Of a DNA stretch of 64,000 nt, positions 53,052-64,000 are shown piece after piece. The notes below the pieces were generated by a model, which did no database searches, was not told the DNA's origin, and saw only the letters and a program-made list of their open reading frames with translations. Where the stretch lies: contig NZ_NQMN01000002.1 in assembly GCF_002272945.1 (NCBI RefSeq), positions 507,356 through 571,355 of the forward strand, given 5' to 3'. The translations under genes and the position numbers were made by a program. Numbering within the stretch: position 1 is the first letter of the stretch; every line of letters begins with the position of its first letter. Origin of the DNA: Mycoplasmopsis agassizii. GTDB taxonomy: Bacteria > Bacillota_I > Bacilli_A > Mycoplasmatales > Metamycoplasmataceae.

Positions 53052-53853
53052 CGTTGCTTTGCAATCTAGTGCTGAAGCAACCCCAGAAGCCGAAGGCAGT
53101 TTAGTAACTAGTCAGATTTGAGTGGTACAACCACAAATAGTTTCCCTAGTTCTTACCTTAATAATTATATTAGTGCTTGCTTTATGAATCTTTATCAGAC
53201 TTAAAAAAGCAAACCCTAAAAAAGCGCCTAAAGGTGTAATCTTTGCAGCTGAGCAATATGTTGGTTTTTTTGAAACTACTTTTAAATCAGCAACTGACGG
53301 AAAAATTAATTTTACCGCGCCTTACTTATTTACACTCTTTACATTCTTGTTGATAGGTAACTTATTACCACTTGTTGGTTTTCCAGCACTTGCAACAAGT
53401 TATTCAATTCCCTTACTTTTTGCTTTCATAACCTGATCAATGATTTATGTTATAGCGATTATGTTTGAACGCTGAAAAATGCTAAAAAGATATTTGAATC
53501 CAATCGAAATAGTCGGTCAATTTATTCCTTTGATTTCTCTTTCAGTCAGAATGTTTGGAAATATTACAACTGGATCAGTTGTTACTTTCTTACTATATTC
53601 ACTGAGTGCTTGATTTTTAAATACAAACGGACAAAGTACTGTTCCTAACTATGTTTTAGGACCTTTATTGACACCACTATTCCATCTTTACTTAGATGCT
53701 TTTAGTGCGCTAATCCAAAGTTATGTATTTATGCTGTTATCAATGATATATTGAGTCAACGAAGCCAGTGATGAATCTTATAAACATAAACTGGCAAGAG
53801 ATGCAAAGAAGAAAAAACACAAAAGTCAGCAAGTACTTCATCTTGCACATTAG
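53035..53853 (+). CDS. atpB: ATP synthase F0 subunit a
   Basis: 272 aa. Five to six membrane helices; the functional stretch is LISLSVRMFGNITTGSVVT, where the Arg faces the c-ring Glu. Later, FSALIQSYVFMLLSMIYW gives the Gln/Tyr side of the proton half-channel. Several TGA-Trp codons. ATG at 53035 follows AAAGGAAAG of the overlapping upstream gene. Confidence 0.95.
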
Positions 53854-53890
53854 TCACTTAAATTTATAAAATTTACTAAAGGAGTATTTT

Positions 53891-54205
53891 ATGGACGTAA
53901 TATCAAATATGGCACCAGTGAGCAGAGTTGTTGATAAAATTTTAGAAACATCTGCAACAGCTAATTCACAGGGTGCAGGAATTGCAGCAGGATTAGTTGC
54001 TGTTGGTGCAGGTCTTGCCATGATAGGTGTACTTGGTACAGGAGTTGGGCAAGGGGTTTCAGCTGGATATGCTTCACAAGCAGTTGGTCGTAATCCTGAA
54101 GCAGCTTCACAAATTAGATCAATGTTAATTATTGGAATGGCGATTGCTGAATCATCTGCTTTATATGCGTTTATCATCTCTATTCTATTAGTGTTTGTTT
54201 ACTAA
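53891..54205 (+). CDS. atpE: ATP synthase F0 subunit c
   Basis: 104 aa, longer than the usual 70-80 because of about 25 extra N-terminal residues. Two helices joined by the RNPE loop (about 67-70); the proton-binding Glu87 lies in GMAIAESSALY. Glycine-rich first helix (GAGLAMIGVLGTGVGQG). AAAGGAG site before ATG. Confidence 0.96.
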   Translation: MDVISNMAPVSRVVDKILETSATANSQGAGIAAGLVAVGAGLAMIGVLGTGVGQGVSAGYASQAVGRNPEAASQIRSMLIIGMAIAESSALYAFIISILLVFVY

Positions 54206-54247
54206 TTTTGAAATCGCAAACAAACAATATAAAATAAGGAGTCAATT

Positions 54248-54811
54248 ATGGATTTATTGCAAACCATATCGACAAGAAGTGATACTGGTCAAGAAATTAG
54301 GGATACTTTTGAGCGCCTTTTTCCATCAGTTCCACTATTAATTGCAACGCTGATTGCTTTTGTACTTGCCTTTCTTTTAATTACTTATTTAATCTATAAA
54401 CCAGTTAAAAAGTTTGTTGCTGAAAGACAAAAATATATTCAAGAAAATATTGACTCTGTAGAAGTTAATAAAAGAGAAAGTGAACATTTATTAACAAGTG
54501 CTCACGATAGTTTATCTGAAGCCAGAGTACAAGCACAAAATATTATTTCAAAAGCAAAAATCGAAGCTGAAAAAATTTCCTATGTAGAAATTGATCGTGC
54601 TAAACAAGAAGCAAAACAAATTATTGAAGATGCTCATCTTGATGAAAAAAGACAAAAAGAAAAATTCGAAGAAAATGCTCAAAAGCAAATTCTTGATATT
54701 TCTCTAGCGCTATCAAAAAAAGTTATTGCCAAAGAAATTTCTAAAGATGTTGAAGCACAACTGATTAATGAAATTGATAAATCATTAGCTGAATTAAAGG
54801 AAAATAATTAA
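54248..54811 (+). CDS. atpF: ATP synthase F0 subunit b
   Basis: 187 aa. One membrane helix (about 32-56) followed by a long amphipathic coiled-coil stalk with Ala/Glu/Lys heptads. Not a lipoprotein (no lipobox), unlike the b subunit of some mycoplasmas. AAGGAG site before ATG; atpH starts 2 bp after its stop. Confidence 0.94.
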   Translation: MDLLQTISTRSDTGQEIRDTFERLFPSVPLLIATLIAFVLAFLLITYLIYKPVKKFVAERQKYIQENIDSVEVNKRESEHLLTSAHDSLSEARVQAQNIISKAKIEAEKISYVEIDRAKQEAKQIIEDAHLDEKRQKEKFEENAQKQILDISLALSKKVIAKEISKDVEAQLINEIDKSLAELKENN

Positions 54812-54813
54812 AA

Positions 54814-55380
54814 ATGCTAGCCCAAGATATTAATGAATATGCCAAAGCATTAGCATACGCTTTATATGAATTAGCAAAAGAATTTAATGAAGAAGAAAAA
54901 AACTTACAAGAGTTAGTTTTTTTAAAGAAATATTTAAAAACTAATACTGAAATTCGTGATTTTCTAGCTAATAACGATAATTCACTTGAGAATAAAAAAG
55001 CAATTTTTGCAGAAATTGCTAAATTTAAAGCATTCAGTTCTTATTTTACGAACTGATTATTCATCATTATTGATAAAGGTCAAAGCAAACGCTTGAGTTT
55101 TTTCTTAAAACTAGCCTTATCAGTTTTTTATGAAAAAAGCAATTATGAAGAAGTGCAAATCTATACAGCAAATGCTTTAGATGAAAAAACTTTATTAAAA
55201 TTAGAAAAGCAAATTGCTACTTCATTAAACAGTAAAATCATTTTAACTAACAAAGTTAAAAAAGAATTAATTGCAGGTTATGAACTAATTATTAGAGGTA
55301 AAAAAATTGCTAATAACTTAAACAGTTCATTAGATCAATTCGCACAAAGCATTTTAAAGGAGCAAAATAATGTCAAATAA
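54814..55380 (+). CDS. atpH: ATP synthase F1 subunit delta
   Basis: 188 aa. N-terminal six-helix bundle ([20 protein letters not shown]), C-terminal part ending with the family's I(K/T)[20 protein letters not shown] signature, with the strand IIRG and closing helix. It links F1 to the stalk. Includes TGA-Trp at about residue 81. Overlaps atpA by 11 bp. Confidence 0.94.
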
Positions 55381-56956
55381 AGTTGAACAACTAACAGCCT
55401 TACTGAAAGAAAGAATTAAAACTTATTCACAAAAAAGAGATTTTGCTGAAGTTGGAAAAGTACTTTCTACAGGGGATGGAATCGCTATCGTTGCAGGCTT
55501 AGATGATGCCCAACTTTATGAATTATTAAAGTTTCCTAATGATGTTTATGGACTAGCTTTTAACCTTGAAGAAGATTACATCGGAGTTGCCTTATTAGGT
55601 GAAAGTGATCTGATTAAAGAAGGTATGGAAGTTAAACGTACAGGTGATGTTGTTTCAGTACCTGTTGGTGAAGAAGTTACTGGCCGTGTTGTTGATGCAT
55701 TAATTCGCCCGATCGATGGAAAGGGTCCAATTAATAGTAAAAAAATGCGCCAAGTTTTTGTTACAGCTCCTGGAGTTATGACAAGGCAAGCGGTTGATCA
55801 GCCTGTGGAAACAGGAATTTTATCAATCGATTCAATGATCCCAATTGGTAAAGGTCAACGTGAATTAATCATTGGTGATAGACAAACTGGTAAAACAGCG
55901 ATCGCAATTGATACCATCTTAAACCAAAAAGGTAAAAACGTAAAATGTATCTATGTTGCCGTTGGTCAGAAAAACTCATCAGTTGCGCAAATTGTTAAAA
56001 AGTTAGAAGATAATAACGCCATGGAATATACAACAGTAGTTGTAGCAGGAGCTAGTGAATTACCAATCATGCTTCATATTGCAGTTAATGCTGCAACTAG
56101 TGTTGCTGAAGAATTTATGTCACAAGGTCAAGATGTGATCATTGTTTATGATGATTTAACTAAACACGCCGTGGCTTATCGAACTAACTCATTATTGTTA
56201 AGAAACCCTCCTGGCCGTGAGGCTTACCCTGGAGATATTTTCTATACTCACTCTTCATTATTAGAAAGATCAGCTCGCTTAAATTCTAAATATGGTGGTG
56301 GTTCAATTACTGCCTTACCAATTATTGAAACTCAGCAAGGTGACATTTCAGCCTATATTCCAACTAATGTAATTTCAATTACTGATGGTCAGATTTTTAC
56401 TCGTGAAGCCTTATTCAATGCAGGTCAAAGACCTGCTGTCGATGTTGGTTATTCAGTGTCAAGGGTTGGTAGTGCAGCACAATACAAAATGATGAAGCAA
56501 GTTGCTGGAACTTTAAAATTAGATTTAGCTCAATATAACGAAATGCAAACTTTTGCTCAGTTTGGTTCAGACTTAGATGAATCAACCAAGTCAATTTTAG
56601 ACCATGGTTCAAAAGTTTATGAAATCTTAAAACAAGAGCAATATAACCCAATTGAACAAACTGAACAAGTAATTATTTTCTTAGCTTTAAAAGAAAAAGT
56701 TACCAACATTTTACCAGTCAGTGAAATCACAACTTACAAAGCAAATATTTTAAAATATTTTGCTAAAGAAGGTTTTAATTTAAGAAGTGAACTTGAAAAA
56801 TCAAAAGCATTAAGTGAAGATTTAAGAGTTAAAATTCTTGAAGCATTAATCAAAATCGCTCAAGATCAAACTAAAACAATTCCAGGTTATAATTCTAAAG
56901 ATTATAGAACTATTCCTTATTTAAATAAAAAGGCTGAAGCAACTAAAAGTGCTTAA
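55370..56956 (+). CDS. atpA: ATP synthase F1 subunit alpha
   Basis: 528 aa. Non-catalytic nucleotide-binding subunit: Walker A GDRQTGKT (about 169-176), Walker B VIIVYDDL, signature region [17 protein letters not shown] with the arginine finger. Starts with the usual [10 protein letters not shown] helix. AAGGAG site before ATG, inside atpH. It has no Trp. Confidence 0.98.
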   Translation: MSNKVEQLTALLKERIKTYSQKRDFAEVGKVLSTGDGIAIVAGLDDAQLYELLKFPNDVYGLAFNLEEDYIGVALLGESDLIKEGMEVKRTGDVVSVPVGEEVTGRVVDALIRPIDGKGPINSKKMRQVFVTAPGVMTRQAVDQPVETGILSIDSMIPIGKGQRELIIGDRQTGKTAIAIDTILNQKGKNVKCIYVAVGQKNSSVAQIVKKLEDNNAMEYTTVVVAGASELPIMLHIAVNAATSVAEEFMSQGQDVIIVYDDLTKHAVAYRTNSLLLRNPPGREAYPGDIFYTHSSLLERSARLNSKYGGGSITALPIIETQQGDISAYIPTNVISITDGQIFTREALFNAGQRPAVDVGYSVSRVGSAAQYKMMKQVAGTLKLDLAQYNEMQTFAQFGSDLDESTKSILDHGSKVYEILKQEQYNPIEQTEQVIIFLALKEKVTNILPVSEITTYKANILKYFAKEGFNLRSELEKSKALSEDLRVKILEALIKIAQDQTKTIPGYNSKDYRTIPYLNKKAEATKSA

Positions 56957-56961
56957 TAAAA

Positions 56962-57801
56962 ATGGCAAATTTACAAAAAATTTCTCAGCGTATTCACTTA
57001 GTAGGTAACATTAAAAAAATTACTAATGCGATGGAATTAATTTCTGCAGCAAAACTTCGTAAAACGCAAAAACACCATTTAAAAATTAAAACTTATGCAG
57101 ATTCTGTTGAAGAAATGTTCAATGAAGTGCAAATTCGTTTAAAAGATACTTTGGCAAAAGATTTTTACCCAGCAAATCCTAAAAACTCAACACTTTTTAT
57201 AGTAATTACTTCAAATTTAGGACTAGCAGGTTCATATAATGCTGATGTTTTTAAAAAACTTAATTCACAAATTAGTGAATTTGATAAGTTAATTATTTTT
57301 GGTAATAAAGGTATTAACTACTTTTCAGGTAAAAAATATGAAGTTGTTAAAGAGTATCATTCAGTCAATGATTTAATCAATTATGAACCAATTCAAGATG
57401 CAATTTCAAAAGCCATTGCTTTATTTTTAAAAGGTGAAATTAAGCAAATAAATTTAGTTTACACTAAATTTATCAACGCTGTTACTAATGAAGTAACTTT
57501 AAAAACACTCTTTCCTATTGATTTTACAAATCTAGGTGAATCTAAAAAAACAGAACTAGCGTTTGAACCTAGTCCTTTAAGTGTTTTTAAAATTGCTTTA
57601 CCAATTTATTTAGGTTCAATTGTTTTTGAAAAAATTGCTGAATCAAAAGTTGCCGAGATGGCAACACGCAGAATTGCGATGGAAAATTCTACAAATAATG
57701 CACAAGAGTTAATCACTAACTTAAAAATGGATTACAACAAAACTAGACAAAGTAAAATTACTCAAGAAATTGCTGAAATTGTCGCTGGTAATTTAACTTA
57801 G
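56962..57801 (+). CDS. atpG: ATP synthase F1 subunit gamma
   Basis: 279 aa. Rotor shaft: N-terminal coiled coil (KISQRIHLVGNIKKITNAME, then LISAAKLRKTQ) and C-terminal coiled coil with EMATRRIAMENSTNNAQELI and RQSKITQEIAEIVAG. The central Rossmann-like part has TSNLGLAGSYNADVFK. Confidence 0.97.
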   Translation: MANLQKISQRIHLVGNIKKITNAMELISAAKLRKTQKHHLKIKTYADSVEEMFNEVQIRLKDTLAKDFYPANPKNSTLFIVITSNLGLAGSYNADVFKKLNSQISEFDKLIIFGNKGINYFSGKKYEVVKEYHSVNDLINYEPIQDAISKAIALFLKGEIKQINLVYTKFINAVTNEVTLKTLFPIDFTNLGESKKTELAFEPSPLSVFKIALPIYLGSIVFEKIAESKVAEMATRRIAMENSTNNAQELITNLKMDYNKTRQSKITQEIAEIVAGNLT

Positions 57802-57805
57802 TTAA

Positions 57806-59220
<1,415 letters not shown>

Positions 59221-59221
<1 letters not shown>

Positions 59222-59637
59222 TGGCTAAAACTACAAGGCTAACTATTACAACTCCTGAGGGTGTTTTCTATGATGATCAAGTTGATATTGTCACAATTAG
59301 AACTTCTCTAGGTGACTTAGGACTGCTTGCAAATATGGAAGAAACAATTGCTGATTTAGTAATTAGTGAGTTACATATTAACCACATAAACACTCCTAAA
59401 CATCGCTCAGTAGCGATTGATTCAGGGATTGTTTATGTCAAAAAAGATCAAATAACAATTGTTACTTCGGCTGCTGAGTTTTCTGAAAATATCAATATTG
59501 AAAGAGCCAGATTAGCACAAGATGAAGCTCAAAAAGCATTGAATGATTTGCGCCGCCAGGGTACAATTGATAGTGAGCAAGAAGCTAGATTAAAGCGTTC
59601 AATTAACCGTTTAAAGATTGCTTCAAACAAGCACTAA
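59221..59637 (+). CDS. atpC: ATP synthase F1 subunit epsilon
   Basis: 138 aa. N-terminal beta sandwich (LTITTPEGVFYDDQVDIVTI, GDLGLLAN) and two C-terminal helices (RARLAQDEAQKALNDLRRQG). Inhibits or adjusts the F1 motor. Last gene of the operon. Confidence 0.95.
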
Positions 59638-59657
59638 TCACTTATATAAATAATTTT

Positions 59658-59684
59658 AGTGGACTACAAAGTCCATTTTTTTAT
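59658..59684 (+). terminator. Terminator of the ATP synthase operon
   Basis: Stem TGGACT / AGTCCA with a 4-nt loop and seven T. Confidence 0.8.
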
Positions 59685-59961
59685 TGCCTTTTTCTATCCA
59701 TTTCTATGATAGAAAAGGACTGAAAACAAAATAGATTAAATATTTAAAATAACTCACTTTACAACTAGCGACCTTCAAAAGGTAAAAATAATTTTACAAA
59801 ATCTGCTAAATTTAGCCAAAATACTGAAACAAATTTCAAAATTAAGTGTTAATATTTCTGGATTTAATCACAAAGAGCTAAACTTATTTTCCTATTAAAA
59901 AAGTATTAATTTAAAATTTAAAGTTCCAAATGTGAAAATTTTCATAAAAAATTAAATATTT

Positions 59962-59990
59962 TTGCAGACTAATCAGTTCCGTAGCATAAT
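59962..59990 (+). promoter_or_regulatory. Promoter of glpOKF
   Basis: TTGCAG, 17 bp, CATAAT, about 30 bp before glpO. No clear operator was recognised. Confidence 0.6.
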
Positions 59991-60019
59991 TAATGTGCTA
60001 TTTTAAGCGAAAGGAAACA

Positions 60020-61171
60020 ATGGATATTCAAGACATTGCGATTATCGGTGGTGGAATTATAGGTGGAGCAATCGCCTACCAATTAAGCCGATATGATGTA
60101 AAAATTATTACATTTGAAAAAAACCCTGTTCTAGCTGGTGAAACATCAACTGGTAATTCAGGGGCATTACATGGAGGATTTGATCCTGAGCCTCATAAAA
60201 TTGAGGCGAAGTTAAACGTTCTAGGTGTTCAGATTTGAAAAGAACAAATCTTTAAGCACCTAAAGTTTAACAGAGCAAAAATTCCGACAATAGTTTTAGC
60301 TTTTAACGATGAAGAAGTAAAACATTTACATATGTTATACGAAAGAGGTATGACTAATAAAGTACCTAAGGAATTTCTTTCAATCATTGATAAAGACGAA
60401 ATTATTAAACTTGAACCAAACGTTAATAAAGACGTTGTCAAGGCATTAGTTTATTGAGATTCTTACGCAATCGATCCTGTGCAAGCAACTCATGCTTTCT
60501 TTGCAGCAGCAACAAATAATGGTTTAACTATCAAGAAAAATAGTCTAGTCACTGGAATTAAAGATCATGGTGATTATTTTGAAATTACTGTTAATGGTAG
60601 TGAAAAATATTATGCAAAAACTATTATCAATGCAGCTGGACACTACGCTGATGTTATAGCTGAAAAGGCAGGCTATCCTGACTTTAAGCAAACAACAAGG
60701 CGTGGTGAATACCGTATTCTAGCTCGTTCTGAAGCAGGTGTGGTAAGAAATATCTTATTTATGGTGCCAACAATTCATGGCAAAGGTGTCTTAGTAGCGC
60801 CCACTTTAGATGGTCATGTATTAGTTGGACCTACTGCTGAAGAAGGTGTTGCTAAAGAGGATACAAGATTAATTACACGTGAAAAATATGACTATATTGG
60901 AGCGATAGGAAACAAAATTATTCCTAGTTTAAGACTTGATAAAACATCAATTTCTTTATCAGGTTCACGCCCAATAGATATTGCAACTAACGATTTTGTA
61001 ATTAATCATGCTAAAGCCAATAAACGCTTTATCAATGCTGCAGGAATGCAATCTCCTGCTCTAGCTTCTGCACCTGCAATTGCTCTAGAGATTGAAAAAC
61101 TAGTGAAAAATGCAGGTCTAGAACTAAAACAAAAGTCTGGATTCAAACCAGATTATGAAATATTTTTTTAA
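60020..61171 (+). CDS. glpO: Glycerol-3-phosphate oxidase (H2O2-forming)
   Basis: 383 aa. FAD enzyme of the DAO family: dinucleotide motif AIIGGGIIGGAIAYQL at the N-terminus, GETSTGNSGALHGG (FAD contact), KTIINAAGHYADVIA, C-terminal AGMQSPALASAPAIA. It matches the short type-2 GlpO of mycoplasmas, which oxidises glycerol-3-phosphate to dihydroxyacetone phosphate with O2, releasing H2O2, rather than the longer respiratory GlpD. ATG at 60020 follows AAAGGAAAC. First gene of glpO-glpK-glpF. Two TGA-Trp codons. Confidence 0.92.
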
Positions 61172-61180
61172 AGGAAACAA

Positions 61181-62716
<1,536 letters not shown>

Positions 62717-62718
62717 CT

Positions 62719-63519
62719 ATGGGACCGTTTACAGGACAAGATTTAGGAGTCTTTTTTGGAGCAGAATTTCTGGGGACATTCATTCTGCTTTTACTAGGTA
62801 ATGCTGTTGTAGCAGGTGGGGTTTTAAAAGGAACTAAAAACCCTAATGCTAAGTGATTACTATTCAGTTTTGCTTGAATGCTAGCCGTTTTCACAGGAGC
62901 GGCTGCTTCAGGAACAATTATTGCAACTTATATACCTCAAACCTTAGGGCGTTGAAGTTTACCTTCAGGTTTATTAAACCCTGTCTTTACAATTAACAAC
63001 TTCATTGTTAATTTACATACAGGTAGTTCAGGTCTACCTGTAGCCTTCTTCTTTGTAGGTTTAATTGCTCAATTATTAGGAGCAGCAGTAGGACAATTAT
63101 TTGTTGTTATGCTATTTTGACCTCAATACAAATTGACAGAAGATCAAGGTTCAATTGCAGCAACTTTCCACACAGGACCTTCTGTAAGAAATTACAAATT
63201 TAACTTCTTAACAGAGGTTGTAGCAACCTTTATGTTAGTGTTATTAATTGCTTTTGTAGCAGGTAATGCACAGATTCAAACAGCAACAGGTTCAACCATG
63301 GTAGTTGGATGAATCATTCTAGCAATTGCTCTATCATTAGGAACAACTACAGCATATTCACTTAACCCAGCACGTGATTTTATGCCTAGAGTTATTCTAC
63401 AACTTGTTAAAGTTCCAAATAAAGGTAAAGTTGATTGATCATATGCATGAATTGGATCACTAGGACCTATTACAGGTGGAATTATTGGAGTATTAGTTAC
63501 ACCAGGGCTATTTTATTAA
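62719..63519 (+). CDS. glpF: Glycerol facilitator
   Basis: 266 aa. Aquaglyceroporin with six helices. The second half-helix has LNPARDFMPR, the NPAR(D) form of glycerol channels. The first half-helix reads LLNPVFTINNF, so NPA is NPV. The early FFGAEFLGTFILLLLGNAVV and AWMLAVFTGAAASG match the MIP family. It lets glycerol enter for GlpK, encoded directly upstream. Confidence 0.95.
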
Positions 63520-63548
63520 TTAAAAAATTAATAAAATAAGCAAAATTA

Positions 63549-63585
63549 AAATCAGTAGTTTGTAAGAAGAACTACTGATTTTTTA
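63549..63585 (+). terminator. Terminator of glpOKF
   Basis: Stem AAAATCAGTAGTT / AACTACTGATTTT with six T. Confidence 0.85.
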
Positions 63586-63634
63586 ATGCCTAAAACTGCG
63601 GTGTTTTGCGACTTAAAAATGCTATAAAAAAATT

Positions 63635-63662
63635 TTGTCAATTCAAAATTTTTATGTATAAT
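63635..63662 (+). promoter_or_regulatory. Promoter of tRNA-Gly
   Basis: TTGTCA, 16 bp, TATAAT, 19 bp before the tRNA. Confidence 0.75.
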
Positions 63663-63680
63663 TAAAAAGCAAGTAAAAAT

Positions 63681-63754
63681 GCGAGTGTAGTTTAATGGCA
63701 GAACTTCAGCCTTCCAAGCTGATTGTGAGGGTTCGATTCCCTTCACTCGCTCCA
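63681..63754 (+). tRNA. tRNA-Gly (TCC)
   Basis: Acceptor GCGAGTG/CACTCGC, anticodon loop CTTCCAA, encoded CCA. Confidence 0.95.
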
Positions 63755-63773
63755 TATCATTTTATTGACCATA

Positions 63774-63799
63774 AAAGTAGCAAATTGCTACTTTTTTTA
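63774..63799 (+). terminator. Terminator of tRNA-Gly
   Basis: Stem AAGTAGCA / TGCTACTT and seven T. Confidence 0.8.
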
Positions 63800-64000
63800 T
63801 TTTTACTGAAATTATTTTTTAATCTTAAAAATGATTACTACTAAATTTTTAATTGAAAAAATGAATTTTTTTTGACCTTATACTACTCTGAAAAATAAAA
63901 CTGTAATAAATTTTCAGATATTTGATAGTGTGAATTACGGTGTTTAGCTTTGTCTAATAGATAATCCTAAACAAAACTTTAGGTACCCTTATTATACCCT
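63800..64000. other. Right edge, unassigned
   Basis: 200 bp to the window end. A TATAAT on the minus strand lies at 63991-63996. A short minus-strand open stretch (about 63887-63966, peptide DYLLDKAKHRNSHYQISENL) ends at a TAG; upstream in the same frame are other stops. It may be a gene remnant, but this is not supported enough to call. Confidence 0.3.

Larger units (their letters stand above)
59638..60019. other. 382-bp gap with terminators and the glp promoter
   Basis: Contains the atp terminator (59659-59684), a second hairpin CCTTTTTCTATC / GATAGAAAAGG (59687-59718), then about 240 bp of AT-rich DNA with no ORF, and the glp promoter. The TTG/GTG candidates here have no ribosome-binding site. 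Confidence 0.6.

Overview
This window comes from a wall-less bacterium of the Mollicutes, most likely a Mycoplasma of the hominis-type clade. UGA must be read as tryptophan: almost every conserved gene (gyrA, dnaX, gltX, prfA, pheS, secDF, atpB, glpK, asnA) runs through in-frame TGA codons at positions where homologues have Trp. The DNA is very AT-rich, intergenic gaps are short, lipoproteins and small membrane proteins are numerous, and there is peptide release factor 1 but no sign of RF2. I cannot name the species from sequence alone. All gene ends below were rebuilt with TGA = Trp, so many genes are longer than a standard-code reading would give.

Layout. 1-2754 (minus): a partial gene, a DUF2130 coiled-coil protein and a LemA protein. 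3082-7651 (plus): a XylFGH-like sugar ABC transporter behind a large palindrome. 7719-8213 (minus): thiol peroxidase. 8513-9852: a coiled-coil repeat protein, two tandem copies of a ~205-nt structured RNA and a 63-codon gene. 9929-13336 (minus): a degenerate phosphohexomutase-like protein and a MIP-type immunoglobulin protease lipoprotein. 13463-22313: gyrA, a UPF0154 protein, tdk (plus), tRNA-His, then the compact block dnaX-ybaB-recR-tmk-holB. 22418-29564: a YwaF-like membrane protein, an SPFH protein, asnA, an Asn/Ser-rich surface protein, a second candidate structured RNA, an MSC_0882-like membrane protein and a formate/nitrite transporter. 29678-31240: three overlapping two-TM protein genes. 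31284-37455: tRNA-Thr, gltX with a small partner gene, then prfA-prmC-degenerate ABC ATPase-permease. 37653-42321: a DUF1600-like protein, a Gln-rich SHOCT-like protein, tRNA-Cys, a HAD phosphatase, a KtrA-type potassium regulator and a TraX-like protein. 42488-42912: five tRNA genes. 43100-52518: ruvAB, secDF, rsmD, def, pheST and an RpiB-like gene. 52605-59637: the F1F0 ATP synthase operon. 60020-63519: glpO-glpK-glpF, then tRNA-Gly.

The gene set describes a parasite that takes up sugars (XylFGH-like) and glycerol (GlpF-GlpK), oxidises glycerol-3-phosphate with an H2O2-producing oxidase, and carries a thiol peroxidase that could remove peroxide. It exports lactate/formate-type anions (FNT), maintains the proton gradient with the ATP synthase, and displays a protease predicted to cut host antibody. 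The most unusual items are the duplicated structured RNA (9122-9598), a second isolated structured RNA (27198-27386), the cassette of three two-TM proteins (29678-31240), and three proteins that keep an enzyme fold but have lost the catalytic residues (phosphohexomutase-like, P29-like ATPase, RpiB-like). No CRISPR array, restriction-modification system, intact insertion sequence, rRNA operon or replication origin was seen.
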